Shown here piece by piece: positions 1 to 9,352 of a stretch of 64,000 nt of DNA (positions within the stretch are counted from its first letter, which is position 1; every line of letters starts with the position of its first letter). This stretch comes from Mesorhizobium sp. CA14. GTDB lineage: Bacteria; Pseudomonadota; Alphaproteobacteria; Rhizobiales; Rhizobiaceae. Made by a program: the position numbers and the translations under genes. The notes under the pieces were generated by a model that searched no databases, was not told the origin of the DNA, and saw only the letters and a list, made by a program, of their open reading frames with translations. Location of the stretch: positions 1-64,000 of the forward strand of contig NZ_JAIUHR010000017.1 of NCBI RefSeq assembly GCF_020165195.1. Reading direction: 5' to 3'.

Positions 1-37
1 CTTCTAACCGAGACATCGTTGGCGCTTCACGCGCGAC

Positions 38-82
38 GACCCCTTCTGGCCTGCCGGCCATCTCCCCCTCAAGGGGGGAGAT
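38..82. repeat. Palindromic intergenic repeat
   Basis: Two adjacent perfect hairpins are visible: TGGCCTGCCGGCCA, then TCTCCCCCTCAAGGGGGGAGA. Arrays of this kind are common REP-like elements between rhizobial genes. No coding sequence is supported in bases 1-137, which hold only this repeat and the approach to the riboswitch. Confidence 0.6.
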
Positions 83-137
83 TAGCTAGTCGCCGATTGA
101 CAGCGCACCCGAGCCCTCTCATATCTACCCGCGTTAA

Positions 138-279
138 TGTTCTCAGGGCGGGGTGAAAGTCCCCACCGGCGGTAAGAGCCTCGGCTCAAGCCCGCGAGCG
201 CCTTCCGCGTAAACGGAAGGGTCAGCAGATCCGGTGCGATTCCGGAGCCGACGGTTACAGTCCGGATGGAAGAGAACGA
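138..279 (+). ncRNA. FMN riboswitch (RFN element)
   Basis: The conserved RFN blocks appear in order: GTTCTCAGGGCGGGGTGAAA, then TCCCCACCGGCGGTAA, AGCCCGCGAGCG, GGTCAGCAGATCCGGTG, TCCGGAGCCGACGGTTACAG and the closing GAGAAC that pairs with the first block. It ends about 80 bases before ribH2 on the same strand. Known members bind flavin mononucleotide and reduce expression of riboflavin synthesis genes, so ribH2 is probably flavin-repressed. Confidence 0.95.
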
Positions 280-332
280 TCGCAGGAGACGGTCCGCTCG
301 CGCGGGCCGCGTTTTTGCGTCGTGCGTCCTGA

Positions 333-827
<495 letters not shown>

Positions 828-987
828 GTCCGAAAGCGCCTGATTTCAGCGCTGCAACAAGAATTGCGGCCGAAAAGGCTCCGAAAGGTTGCGGCAGGTC
901 CGAAATCCGGCCAGAAGCAACGGGGCCGCCCGACGCCCGGGCGGCTCTTTCAAACACGGGCTCGAACCAGATACGGGAGACTATTCG

Positions 988-2052
988 TTGGCTCGCATCA
1001 CACTGAGACAATTGCTCGACCATGCCGCCGAACATGGCTATGGCGTGCCTGCCTTCAACATGAACAATATGGAACAGGGGCTCGCCATCATGGAGGCGGC
1101 CGAGGAGACCAAGTCGCCGGTCATCCTGCAGGCCAGCCGCGGCGCGCGCGCCTATGCCAATGACGTGGTGCTGGCCAAGCTGATCGACGCGCTGGTCGAG
1201 ATCCATCCCGACATCCCGGTCTGCATGCATCTCGACCACGGCAACAACGAAGCGACCTGCGTCACCGCCATCCAGTACGGCTTCACCTCGGTGATGATGG
1301 ATGGCTCGCTGAAGGAGGACGGCAAGTCGCCGGCCGACTACGCCTATAATTCCGGCATCACGCGGCGTGTCGTCGACATGGCGCATTGGGGCGGCGTTTC
1401 GGTGGAAGGCGAGATCGGCGTGCTCGGCTCGCTGGAGAGCGGCGGCGGCGAGCAGGAAGACGGCCACGGCGTCGAGGGCGCGATCAGCCACGACCAGCTT
1501 TTGACCGACCCGGTGCAGGCCGAGCAATTCGTGCGCGACACGCATGTCGACGCGCTGGCGGTCGCGATGGGCACCAGCCACGGCGCCTATAAATTCTCGC
1601 GCAAGCCGGACGGCGCGGTGCTGGCGATGAACGTGATCGAGGAGATCCACCGCCGCCTGCCCAACATGCATCTGGTCATGCACGGCTCGTCCTCGGTGCC
1701 CGAGGAGCTGCAGGAGATCATCAACAAATATGGCGGCCAGATGAAGCCGACCTGGGGCGTGCCGGTGGAAGAGATCCAGCGCGGCATCAAGCATGGCGTG
1801 CGCAAGATCAACATCGACACCGACAACCGCATGGCGCTGACCGGCGCGATCCGCAAAGTGCTGAGCGAGAACCCGTCGGAGTTCGATCCGCGCAAATATC
1901 TGACGCCGGCGATGGCGGCGATGAAGAAGCTCTGCAAGGAGCGCTTCGAGCAGTTCGGCACCGCCGGCAACGCGCCGAAGATCAAGCCGATCCCGCTGGC
2001 CGACATGGCCAAGCGCTACAAGTCGGGCAGCCTCGACCCGAAATTCGGCTGA
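988..2052 (+). CDS. fba: Fructose-bisphosphate aldolase, class II (CbbA-like)
   Basis: Zinc-dependent aldolase that interconverts fructose 1,6-bisphosphate with glyceraldehyde 3-phosphate and dihydroxyacetone phosphate in glycolysis, gluconeogenesis or the Calvin cycle. The start is taken as TTG 988, preceded by CGGGAGA at 974-980, giving 354 residues beginning (M)[12 protein letters not shown] as in the family; an in-frame ATG at 889 would add 33 unlikely residues. The CMHLDHGNN motif supplies the catalytic Asp (about residue 83) and zinc-ligand His 84. Further metal and phosphate-binding blocks are EGEIGVLG and HGSSSVPEE. The length and the inserted [13 protein letters not shown] loop match the longer subtype often found in cbb operons, but no other Calvin-cycle gene is nearby. 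Confidence 0.93.
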   Translation: MARITLRQLLDHAAEHGYGVPAFNMNNMEQGLAIMEAAEETKSPVILQASRGARAYANDVVLAKLIDALVEIHPDIPVCMHLDHGNNEATCVTAIQYGFTSVMMDGSLKEDGKSPADYAYNSGITRRVVDMAHWGGVSVEGEIGVLGSLESGGGEQEDGHGVEGAISHDQLLTDPVQAEQFVRDTHVDALAVAMGTSHGAYKFSRKPDGAVLAMNVIEEIHRRLPNMHLVMHGSSSVPEELQEIINKYGGQMKPTWGVPVEEIQRGIKHGVRKINIDTDNRMALTGAIRKVLSENPSEFDPRKYLTPAMAAMKKLCKERFEQFGTAGNAPKIKPIPLADMAKRYKSGSLDPKFG

Positions 2053-2060
2053 GCCAAATT

Positions 2061-2090
2061 GCCCGCGGCCGACCAAATCCGGTCGCGGGC
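2061..2090 (+). terminator. Candidate terminator after fba
   Basis: GCCCGCG and CGCGGGC form an outer stem with an inner partly paired CGACC/CCGGT arm, starting 8 bases after the fba stop. The following ACACTTT is only a weak T run, so intrinsic termination is plausible but not certain. Confidence 0.4.
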
Positions 2091-2184
2091 ACACTTTCAG
2101 CCGGTGGGTTCGCGGAACCACAACCCGGGAGATCGGTTCCTGCCCTGACCCCGTCCATGCCCACCCCAAGGCAAGGAGCGCTTC

Positions 2185-2343
2185 ATGAGCAAGGATCGCG
2201 ACAAGGAAGGCCCGGTCATTTCCGGGCAAGATGCTCGACAGGGTGAGATCATCCTGCGCACGCGCGCACGCCGCATCATTTTTATCGCCGGGCTTGTCGG
2301 CATCGTCGTGCTGGCACTGGTGCTAAGCATCGCCGTCCGATGA
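2185..2343 (+). CDS. Small single-pass membrane protein (52 aa)
   Basis: A 52-codon reading frame begins at ATG 2185, 7 bases after an AAGGAG ribosome site, and ends in TGA at 2341-2343. The first half is charged and hydrophilic (MSKDRDKEGPVISGQDARQG) with an Arg-rich RTRARR stretch. It is followed by one strongly hydrophobic helix of about 18 residues (IIFIAGLVGIVVLALVLS) and a short AVR tail. The positive-inside pattern suggests a cytoplasmic N-terminus. No function is recognised. The good ribosome site and clean gene-like composition support it being real; it lies between fba and mgtC on the same strand and might be cotranscribed with either. Confidence 0.65.
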   Translation: MSKDRDKEGPVISGQDARQGEIILRTRARRIIFIAGLVGIVVLALVLSIAVR

Positions 2344-2457
2344 AGGACCGTTCGCGGCCCCACGGCGTCGAACTGCGCCGGCCACGGAACCATCGGCGGC
2401 CAAGCCTAGTTGAACGTTCCAGACGCAACGGAGGGGCTTAGGCCGCCCTGACCGACG

Positions 2458-3183
2458 ATGTTCGAGCCGCTTTGCTGCGACATGCCGCTTCATCCGACCT
2501 GGCCGGACCTCGTAGCGCGGTTGTTGGCGACACTGGTCGCAGGTTTTCTCATCGGCTTGAACCGCGAAGCGCGCGGCCACTCCGCCGGATTGCGCACGAC
2601 CATACTGGTCGGTCTTGCGGCATGTGTGGCCATGGTCCAGGCCAACATGCTGCTCGATGTTTCCGGCAAAGGGCCGGGCTCTTTCGTGCGCATGGACGTG
2701 ATGCGTTTCGCGCTCGGCGTGCTCACCGGTGTCGGCTTCATCGGCGGCGGCGCCATCCTGCGGCGCGGTGATCTGGTCACCGGCGTCACCACCGCCGCCA
2801 CGATGTGGATCATGACCATGATCGGGCTGGCCTTCGGCGGCGGTCAGTTCGGCCTCGGCGCGATCGCGACGGTGCTGACACTGGTGACGCTTCAGGGCTT
2901 GAAGTGGGTCGACCTCAAGATTTCACGCGACCACAAGGCGATCCTGTCGGTCTCATGGCCGAAAAACTCGCCCCCCGACCTCCAGGGCATGATACGGACG
3001 CTCGGCTACGAGGCTCGCCTTGTCAGCATGGAGCATGACCCCGGCGGCAACCGTTTCGTGTTTTCCTTCCAAATCCGATGGAAGCAGCCGGAAGCGGACC
3101 AACCTTCGACCGACGTGCTGGGCGTGGTCGGCAAGCATTGCACGGTTGAGCGGTTCGATATGACCGGCGAGAGGTCGTTCTGA
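2458..3183 (+). CDS. MgtC/SapB family membrane protein
   Basis: A 241-residue protein with the MgtC family signature: an N-terminal membrane domain containing LIGLNREARGHSAGLRTT, then LGVLTGVGFIGGGAILR and TAATMWIMTMIGLAFG (about four to five helices within residues 10-150). A soluble C-terminal domain of roughly 80 residues follows, as in longer MgtC proteins. MgtC is linked to growth at low magnesium and to modulation of the F1Fo ATPase in intracellular bacteria; the molecular role here is unknown. ATG 2482 (MPLHPTW) is an alternative start. No Mg-sensing leader was recognised upstream. Confidence 0.85.
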   Translation: MFEPLCCDMPLHPTWPDLVARLLATLVAGFLIGLNREARGHSAGLRTTILVGLAACVAMVQANMLLDVSGKGPGSFVRMDVMRFALGVLTGVGFIGGGAILRRGDLVTGVTTAATMWIMTMIGLAFGGGQFGLGAIATVLTLVTLQGLKWVDLKISRDHKAILSVSWPKNSPPDLQGMIRTLGYEARLVSMEHDPGGNRFVFSFQIRWKQPEADQPSTDVLGVVGKHCTVERFDMTGERSF

Positions 3184-3206
3184 GGGATTCGCACTGCCCT
3201 GTTTCG

Positions 3207-3350
3207 TCATCGGTACACGGCAGCGCCATCCGCGAGCAGCACCGCCCCGGTGACGACGACACTTGTCGGAGGCAAGGACAGACAGCAGGATGCGATGTCC
3301 TCGGCGGTTCCCCGCCCCATGAGATGAGGGAGAGGTCCGCCGGCGAATCC
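3207..3350 (-). pseudogene. 3'-terminal remnant of a short-chain dehydrogenase
   Basis: Reading the minus strand in the frame ending at TGA 3207-3209 gives a tail ending LMGRGTAEDIAS, CCLSLPPTSVVV, TGAVLLADGAAVYR. This is the unmistakable C-terminus of a classical SDR (G-R-x-G-x-x-E-D-I-A, then V-T-G-x-x-L-x-x-D-G). Similarity fades above about 3350, the frame closes at a stop at 3432-3434, and there is no Rossmann fold or YxxxK. About 200 N-terminal residues are therefore missing and the gene is dead. The 3184-3757 stretch otherwise holds three operator-like palindromes and one doubtful short ORF. Confidence 0.75.
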
Positions 3351-3456
3351 GAGACGGAAAGGGGAATACCCCAAGCGGTTGCCCCAGAACGCCCGAGGAC
3401 AAGCCCCGCCCTTCCATACCTGCCTCTTCGCTTATTAACCACGCTCCGAGCAACGT

Positions 3457-3521
3457 GAACGTCGTTCATTTTTGTCTTGAACGGCGTTCACGATGTGCTA
3501 TGGTGCACTTGAACGACGTTC
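3457..3521. promoter_or_regulatory. Three GAACGNCGTTC palindromes (probable TetR-type operator cluster)
   Basis: Perfect 11-bp dyads GAACG-N-CGTTC occur at 3457-3467, 3479-3489 and 3511-3521, with centres 22 and 32 bp apart (about two and three helical turns). The third extends to the 17-bp palindrome CTTGAACGACGTTCAAG. Such clusters are typical binding sites for a TetR-family homodimer. No TetR gene remains nearby. The sites lie between the SDR remnant and the acyltransferase gene and could control the latter. Confidence 0.6.
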
Positions 3522-3591
3522 AAGAAATGTATCCGACCTGAAACAAGCCTGTGCCGAGCCACACTCACGCTGAAACGAAAGGATCATATCG

Positions 3592-3723
3592 ATGCTCGCT
3601 GACAGCCAAGCCCGCAAACAGTCGAGTGCCTGGAAGGCCTGGAAGCCGATCATGGGCGACAGATTCCAGGCACCAAGAACAACAAATAAATGGATTGGAT
3701 TGAATCGCAGCAACGAAGCTTAA
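3592..3723 (+). CDS. Doubtful short ORF (43 aa)
   Basis: ATG 3592 follows a GAAAGGA sequence with spacing of about 9 and opens a 43-codon frame ending at TAA 3721-3723 (start MLADSQARKQSSAWKAWK). No similarity is recognised, and it lies in the decayed patch just downstream of the palindromes. It may be a leader peptide, the stub of a lost gene, or chance. Confidence 0.25.
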   Translation: MLADSQARKQSSAWKAWKPIMGDRFQAPRTTNKWIGLNRSNEA

Positions 3724-3811
3724 CGGCTTTCCGATAAACAAGGCTCAAACCGCGCAAGTGTCCGCCCAGTCCAATCGGATTGCCAGCCGGACTTGCCCAA
3801 TGGAAATTGCC

Positions 3812-6800
3812 ATGAACACCCATCTGATGATGTCGCGGCGCTTCGCGCCTCTCTTCTGGACGCAGTTCCTCTCGGCCTTCAACGACAATTTCCTGAAGAA
3901 CACGCTGGTGTTCCTCATTCTCTTCACGCTGGCGAAAGATCAGGCCGCGTCACTGGTGACGCTGGCGGGCGCTGTCTTCATGGCGCCCTTCCTGCTGCTT
4001 TCGGCGCTTGGCGGCGAGATCGCCGACCGCTTCGACAAGGCGCTGATCGCGCGCCGTTTGAAATTCACCGAGATCGCCGCGGCCGCCGTCGCCGTCGTCG
4101 GCATCGCGCTGTCGTCGATCCCGGTGCTGATGACGGCGCTCTTGATGTTCGGCATCATCTCGGCGCTGTTCGGGCCGATCAAATACGGCATCCTGCCGGA
4201 TCATCTCGAGCGCAAGGAACTGCCGAAGGCCAATGCCTGGATCGAGTCGGCGACATTCGCGGCGATCCTGGGCGGCACCATCGCCGGCGGCGTCGTCTCC
4301 GCCGACGGCATCGGGGTCGCGGTGTTCGGGCCGATCATGATGGCGCTGGCCGTCGGCTGCTGGTTCGTCAGCCGCTACATCCCCACCACCGCTTCGGCCG
4401 CGCCCAACCTTGCCATCGACAAGAACATCCTCCGCTCGACCTGGCGCCAGGTCGCCGAACTGCGCACCGACACGCGCATCTGGCGCGCCGGCCTGATGAC
4501 CTCGTGGTTCTGGCTGGTCGGCGCCATCGTGCTGTCGATCCTGCCGGCGATGATCAAGGATTCGCTCGGCGGCAACGAGATCGCCGTCACCGCCTATCTT
4601 GCGGTATTCGCCGTCTCGATCGCGGTCGGCTCGGCCATCGCCGCCTGGATGTCGCAGGGGCGCATGGTGCTGCTGCCGGCGCCGGTCGGCACCGCGCTGC
4701 TTGCGCTGTTCGGCCTGCATCTGGCCTGGACCATCGGCAGCATGCAGCATTCGCCGAAGGCCGAGACGCTTGCCGCCTTCTTCGCCGGCCCGAACACCAT
4801 CCGTGTCGCCATCGACCTCGCCGGCATGGCCATCGCCGCCGCCTTCCTGGTGGTGCCGACCTTCGCCGCCGTGCAGGCCTGGTCGCCGGAAGCGCGCCGC
4901 GCCCGGGTCGTTGCCGCGGTGAGCATCGTCAATGCCGGCTTCATGACCGTCGGCGGCATCCTCGTCGCCGCGATCCAGGCTGCGGGCGTCTCGATTGCGG
5001 GTATCCTGTTCGGCCTCGTGGTCGCCAACGCGATCGCTGCCTGGCTGATGCTGAAATTCCTGCCAACCAACCCGTTCCGTGACTTCGTCTCCATCCTCTT
5101 CCGCGCCTTCCTGCGGCTGGAGGTCGAGGGCATCGAAAACCTCAAGGCGGCCGGCAAGGCGCCGATCCTGGCCCTCAACCATGTCAGCTTCCTCGACGGC
5201 CCGCTGGCGCTGACGCTGACCGACGAGGAGCCGGTCTTCGCCATCGATTACACGATCGCCCAGGCCTGGTGGATGAAGCCGTTCATGAAGCTCGCCCGGG
5301 CGCTGCCGCTCAATCCGGCAAAGCCGATGTCGACCCGCACGCTGATCAAGGTCGTGCAGGGCGGCGATCCGCTGGTCATCTTCCCGGAAGGCCGCATCAC
5401 GGTCACCGGCGGCCTGATGAAGGTCTATGACGGCGCCGCCATGGTTGCCGACAAGACCGGGTCGATGGTGGTGCCGGTGCGCATCGAGGGGCTGGAGAAG
5501 AGCTACTTCTCGCGGCTGACCTCGCAGCATGTGCGCCATCGCCTGTTCCCGAAGGTCAAGGTGACCATACTGGAACCGGTGAGGCTCGAAGTCGCGCAGG
5601 AACTGAAGGGCCGCCAGCGCCGCGCCGCTGCGGGCTCCGCGCTCTACCAGGTGATGTCGGACCTCGTCTTCCGCACCCAGGACATCGACAACACGGTGCT
5701 GGAGAAGATCATCGAGACGGCTAACGAGCGTGGCATGAAGGAGCTCGCCGTGCAGGATCCGGTCACCGGTTCGCTGAGCTACGGCAAACTGCTGACGGCC
5801 GCCGCGGTGCTTGGCGAGAAGTTCGAGCATCTCTATGCCGGCCAGCAGACGCTGGGCATCATGCTGCCCAACGCCAATGGTGCCTGCGCGGCACTTCTCG
5901 GCGTGATGTCGGCCGGCAAGGTCCCGGCGATGATCAACTTCACCGCCGGTGCCGCGAACATCCTGTCGGCCTGCAAAGCGGCCGAGGTGCGGGCCGTACT
6001 CACCTCCCGCGCCTTTGTCGAGCAGGCAAAGCTCGGGCCGGTGGTGGAGGAGATCGGCCGTTCGGTCGACATCATCTGGCTCGACGATTTGCGGGCCACG
6101 ATCGGCCTCAAGGACAAGCTGCTCGGCCTGTTGCGCAGGACGACACCGCGGGTGGCGCGCAAGGCGGACGATCCGGCAGCGATCCTGTTCACCTCAGGCT
6201 CGGAAGGCACGCCCAAGGGCGTGGTGCTCACCCACCGCAACATCCTGGCCAATGCCGCCCAGGCCGCCTCGCGCATCGACTTCCATTCAGGCGACAAGGT
6301 GTTCAACGTGCTGCCGATCTTCCACTCCTTCGGCATGACGGCGGGCACGGTGCTGCCGCTGATCTCCGGCGTGCCGGTCTATTTCTATCCCTCGCCGCTG
6401 CACTACCGCATCGTGCCGGAACTGATCTATGCGTCGAACGCCACGATCATTTTCGGCACCGACACGTTCCTGTCGGGCTATGCCCGCACGGCACACCCTT
6501 ACGACTTCCGTTCGGTGCGTTACTGTTTCGCCGGCGCGGAACCGGTCAAGGCCGCCACACGCACGACTTACATGGAGAAGTTCGGCTTGCGCATCCTGGA
6601 AGGCTATGGCGTGACCGAAACCGCGCCGGTGATCGCCATCAACACACCGATGTACAACAAGTCGGGCAGCGTCGGTAAAATCATGCCCGGCATGGAATAC
6701 CGCCTCGAGCCGGTGCCCGGCGTCGACGAGGGCGGCCGGCTCTTCGTGCGCGGCCCGAACGTCATGGCCGGCTATCTGCGCACCGAGAATCCGGGCGTGA

Positions 6801-7216
6801 TCGAGTCGCTGAAGGACGGCTGGCACGACACCGGCGACGTCGTGACAGTTGACGACGCGGGCTTCATCTCGATCCGCGGCCGCGCCAAGCGCTTCGCCAA
6901 GATCGGCGGCGAGATGGTCTCGCTTGCGGCGGTCGAGGCGCTGGCCGGCGAACTCTGGAAAGGCTCGCTGTCGGCCGTGGCCACGCTGCCCGACGCGCGC
7001 AAGGGCGAGAAGCTGATCCTGATCACGGAAGCGCCGAACGCCACCCGCGCCGACTTCCTGGCCTTCGCCAAGGCGAACGGCGCCATGGATCTGATGGTGC
7101 CGGCCGAAGTGCGCGTCGTGGCGAAAGTGCCGGTGCTCGGTTCCGGCAAGCTCGACTTCGCCGGCGTGACCAGGATGGTGCGCGGCGACGAAGAACTGAA
7201 GGTCAAGGCCGCCTGA
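3812..7216 (+). CDS. aas: Fused lysophospholipid transporter / acyltransferase / acyl-ACP synthetase
   Basis: Start taken as ATG 3812 (MNTHLMMSRRFAPLF), 1134 residues; ATG 3800 and GTG 3758 are in frame upstream and none has a strong ribosome site. Three modules follow in order. Residues about 10-410 are a 12-helix MFS transporter resembling LplT (AFNDNFLKN at the start). About 430-620 is a PlsC-type glycerophospholipid acyltransferase with the NHVSFLD active site (H-x4-D) and FPEGRITVTGG. About 650-1130 is an AMP-forming adenylation domain with FTSGSEGTPKG and EGYGVTETAP. In E. coli LplT and Aas are separate and together import and reacylate lysophospholipids. Here flippase and enzyme are one inner-membrane polypeptide. 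Palindromes at 3457-3521 may regulate it. Confidence 0.88.
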   Translation: MNTHLMMSRRFAPLFWTQFLSAFNDNFLKNTLVFLILFTLAKDQAASLVTLAGAVFMAPFLLLSALGGEIADRFDKALIARRLKFTEIAAAAVAVVGIALSSIPVLMTALLMFGIISALFGPIKYGILPDHLERKELPKANAWIESATFAAILGGTIAGGVVSADGIGVAVFGPIMMALAVGCWFVSRYIPTTASAAPNLAIDKNILRSTWRQVAELRTDTRIWRAGLMTSWFWLVGAIVLSILPAMIKDSLGGNEIAVTAYLAVFAVSIAVGSAIAAWMSQGRMVLLPAPVGTALLALFGLHLAWTIGSMQHSPKAETLAAFFAGPNTIRVAIDLAGMAIAAAFLVVPTFAAVQAWSPEARRARVVAAVSIVNAGFMTVGGILVAAIQAAGVSIAGILFGLVVANAIAAWLMLKFLPTNPFRDFVSILFRAFLRLEVEGIENLKAAGKAPILALNHVSFLDGPLALTLTDEEPVFAIDYTIAQAWWMKPFMKLARALPLNPAKPMSTRTLIKVVQGGDPLVIFPEGRITVTGGLMKVYDGAAMVADKTGSMVVPVRIEGLEKSYFSRLTSQHVRHRLFPKVKVTILEPVRLEVAQELKGRQRRAAAGSALYQVMSDLVFRTQDIDNTVLEKIIETANERGMKELAVQDPVTGSLSYGKLLTAAAVLGEKFEHLYAGQQTLGIMLPNANGACAALLGVMSAGKVPAMINFTAGAANILSACKAAEVRAVLTSRAFVEQAKLGPVVEEIGRSVDIIWLDDLRATIGLKDKLLGLLRRTTPRVARKADDPAAILFTSGSEGTPKGVVLTHRNILANAAQAASRIDFHSGDKVFNVLPIFHSFGMTAGTVLPLISGVPVYFYPSPLHYRIVPELIYASNATIIFGTDTFLSGYARTAHPYDFRSVRYCFAGAEPVKAATRTTYMEKFGLRILEGYGVTETAPVIAINTPMYNKSGSVGKIMPGMEYRLEPVPGVDEGGRLFVRGPNVMAGYLRTENPGVIESLKDGWHDTGDVVTVDDAGFISIRGRAKRFAKIGGEMVSLAAVEALAGELWKGSLSAVATLPDARKGEKLILITEAPNATRADFLAFAKANGAMDLMVPAEVRVVAKVPVLGSGKLDFAGVTRMVRGDEELKVKAA

Positions 7217-7228
7217 CCTGAACGTGCG

Positions 7229-7257
7229 AACAGGCCCGCGGCAAGCGCGGGCCTGTT
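7229..7257. terminator. Hairpin between convergent genes
   Basis: A perfect 12-bp stem AACAGGCCCGCG / CGCGGGCCTGTT with a 5-base loop lies between the convergent aas and DHDPS-family genes. It can act for both strands, although T-runs are weak. Confidence 0.6.
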
Positions 7258-7291
7258 CGTCCCGGCCGGCAGGTCCGGTCGAGATGTCAAC

Positions 7292-8251
7292 TCAGGCCGC
7301 GTATCTTGCCATGACGGGCTGCCTCGACCACTGGGCATACCAGGTGTCGAACAGCTTGAGCTGCTGCTCGGCATAGCCGCGCTGGCTGTCGCTCAGCGCA
7401 TCCGTCTCGTTGAAGTGCAGCCTGTATTCGGGATTACCCTTCAGCACCATCATGTGCTTGAAATAGAGCACGAGGTCCGGACCTTCGTCGAAAGAGGACA
7501 GCACGGCCAACGCCGCGTCCAGTTCCTGCGCCAGCCGGCGCGCTTCGGCATCGCCCTTGGCCGCCGCCTGGCTGAGGCCCACCAGATGCAGCACTTCCTT
7601 GGGCAGGACATTTCCGATGCCGGTGATGGCGCCGGATGCCCCGCAATTGACGAAGCCGTGGAAGACGGCGGTGTCGACGCCGATCATCAGCGCAATCTCA
7701 TCGTCGCGGCTGGTGATGTTTTCCGCCGCATAGCGCAAATCCGCCGGGCCGCCGAACTCCTTGAAGCCGACCAGGTTCGGATGCTCGGCGCGCAGCGCGA
7801 AGAAGAGATCGGCGCGTGTGGCAAAGCCATAATAGGGACTGTTGTAGATGACGGCCGGCAGGTCGGGCGCGGCGGCAAGGATCGCCTTGAAATGATGGCG
7901 CTGCGCCGTCACCGACGGCCCGCGCGACAGAACGCGCGGAATCACCATCAGGCCCCGCGCGCCGACCTTTTGCGCATGGGCGGCGTGCGCCACGGCGCTG
8001 GCGGTGTTGACCGCGCCGGTGCCGACGATCACCGGGACGCCGGTTTTCACCAGGCGCTCGACGCCTTCCATGCGCTGCGCATCGGTCAGCAGCGGCCAGT
8101 CGCCCATGGAGCCGCAATAGACGACGGCCGACATGCCAGCGGCGATCAGCTCGCGCCCCTTGCGCACCAGCGCGTCGAAGTCGGGAAGCCGGTCATCGGT
8201 GCAAGGCGTCATCAGCGCCGGCATGCAGCCGGAAAAAACATTGGCGAGCAT
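7292..8251 (-). CDS. Dihydrodipicolinate synthase family protein
   Basis: A 319-residue TIM-barrel lyase of the DapA/NAL family. The start is ATG 8249-8251, preceded by AAGGAGAC on the minus strand; a longer frame from 8308 lacks support. The Schiff-base lysine is seen in NLVGFKEFGG (about residue 164) and the proton-relay tyrosine in VIYNSPYYG (about residue 136). The N-terminal TPCTDD segment and the YCGSMGD loop differ from true DapA. The protein is therefore more likely a 2-keto-acid aldolase or deaminase, for example of the 4-hydroxyproline pathway enzyme type, than the lysine biosynthetic enzyme. No pathway partner lies nearby, so the substrate is open. Confidence 0.8.
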   Translation of the reverse strand: MLANVFSGCMPALMTPCTDDRLPDFDALVRKGRELIAAGMSAVVYCGSMGDWPLLTDAQRMEGVERLVKTGVPVIVGTGAVNTASAVAHAAHAQKVGARGLMVIPRVLSRGPSVTAQRHHFKAILAAAPDLPAVIYNSPYYGFATRADLFFALRAEHPNLVGFKEFGGPADLRYAAENITSRDDEIALMIGVDTAVFHGFVNCGASGAITGIGNVLPKEVLHLVGLSQAAAKGDAEARRLAQELDAALAVLSSFDEGPDLVLYFKHMMVLKGNPEYRLHFNETDALSDSQRGYAEQQLKLFDTWYAQWSRQPVMARYAA

Positions 8252-8350
8252 TTTCGAAGTCTCCTTGAGGCAGGCATCCGGAATGACCAGTTTGGCCCGG
8301 CGCGGCACCGCTTGCCAAGCGGATAGTCGCTTTTCCGGCTGAAGCGAGCC

Positions 8351-9337
8351 TCAAACAGTCACCACGATCTTGCCGAACTGTTCCCCTGCTTCCAGAAAGC
8401 GGTGCGCCTCGGCGATCTCCTCGAACGGAAACGTCCTCGCGATGACCGGCTTCAGCGCGCCTGAGGCGAGGCCATCGAGGATGAAGGCCTTGGCGGCTTC
8501 AAGCCGGGCGGGATCGCCGGTGATCTCGTGGACGAGGTAGCCGCGCAGCGTCAACGTCTTCGCCAGGACGTCGAACAGCGGGAACGGCGTCGGCTCGGGG
8601 CTGAGGCCGCCATATTCGATGAGAATGCCACCGCGCGCCATCGCCGCCGTCAGCGGAGTGAAGATCGGGCCGCCGACCGGGTCGAGGACGACGCGCACGC
8701 CGTGCGGCGCGATCTCCCTCAGCCGCGCCTCGAGGTCTTCCTCCTGCGAGGTCACGACATAAGCGGCGCCGGCACCGAGCAACGCCATCTTCTTGGCCGA
8801 TGTCCGCGTCACGGCGATCGGTACGGCGCCAATTATGTTGGCGATCTGGATGGCGGCGAGCCCGACGCTGCTCGAGGCCGCGGTGATGACGACGGGCTCG
8901 CCGCGGTCGAGACCGGCGATGTCGATCAACGCACCATAGGCGGTGAGATATTGCATCCATGTCGCGGCGGCGGCCTCGAACGAAAGCGACGGCGGATGTT
9001 TTACCACAAGCTTGGCCGGAAAATTCACGAGCTCGCCATAGGCCGGCCAGCGCGCCATCGAGCGCGGCGGGATGACGCTGACCGCATCACCCAGTGCGAA
9101 GACTTCCACGCCGGCTCCCACCGCCTCGACGATCCCCGCCGCTTCGAGACCGAGTCCGGACGGCAGCGTCGGCCTCTCGATATAAGAGCCGCTGCGCATC
9201 GAGGTTTCGGCGCGGTTCAAGCCCAGCGCCCTGACGCGGATCCGGACCTCGCCGGGGTCTGGCGGCGGAACCTCCATATCCTCGATGCGAAGCACCTCTG
9301 GACCGCCGTGACTGTGAAAGCGGACAACCCTTGCCAT
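8351..9337 (-). CDS. Zinc-independent alcohol dehydrogenase / quinone oxidoreductase-like protein
   Basis: A 328-residue MDR-superfamily oxidoreductase. It has an N-terminal GroES-like domain (HGGPEVLRIEDMEVP, GLNRAETSMRSG, GLGLEAAGIVEAVG) and a Rossmann NAD(P)H domain whose nucleotide-binding turn ITAASSSVGLAAIQIA replaces the usual GxGxxG. The Cys/His ligands of zinc alcohol dehydrogenases are absent, so NADPH-dependent quinone or enone reduction is more likely. It is divergent from a truncated LysR gene, and a perfect 18-bp dyad sits 16 bp before its start codon. This suggests it was once under LysR-type control. Confidence 0.82.
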   Translation of the reverse strand: MARVVRFHSHGGPEVLRIEDMEVPPPDPGEVRIRVRALGLNRAETSMRSGSYIERPTLPSGLGLEAAGIVEAVGAGVEVFALGDAVSVIPPRSMARWPAYGELVNFPAKLVVKHPPSLSFEAAAATWMQYLTAYGALIDIAGLDRGEPVVITAASSSVGLAAIQIANIIGAVPIAVTRTSAKKMALLGAGAAYVVTSQEEDLEARLREIAPHGVRVVLDPVGGPIFTPLTAAMARGGILIEYGGLSPEPTPFPLFDVLAKTLTLRGYLVHEITGDPARLEAAKAFILDGLASGALKPVIARTFPFEEIAEAHRFLEAGEQFGKIVVTV

Positions 9338-9352
9338 GCCTGCAACTCCAAA

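Noticed and set aside
3498..3713. 71-codon minus-strand ORF across the operator cluster
   Set aside because: No ribosome site, no similarity, and it covers the three palindromes, so it is more likely non-coding.
3950..5830. 626-codon minus-strand frame opposite the aas fusion gene
   Set aside because: A shadow of the aas reading frame, rich in Asp/Arg/Gly repeats with no domain.
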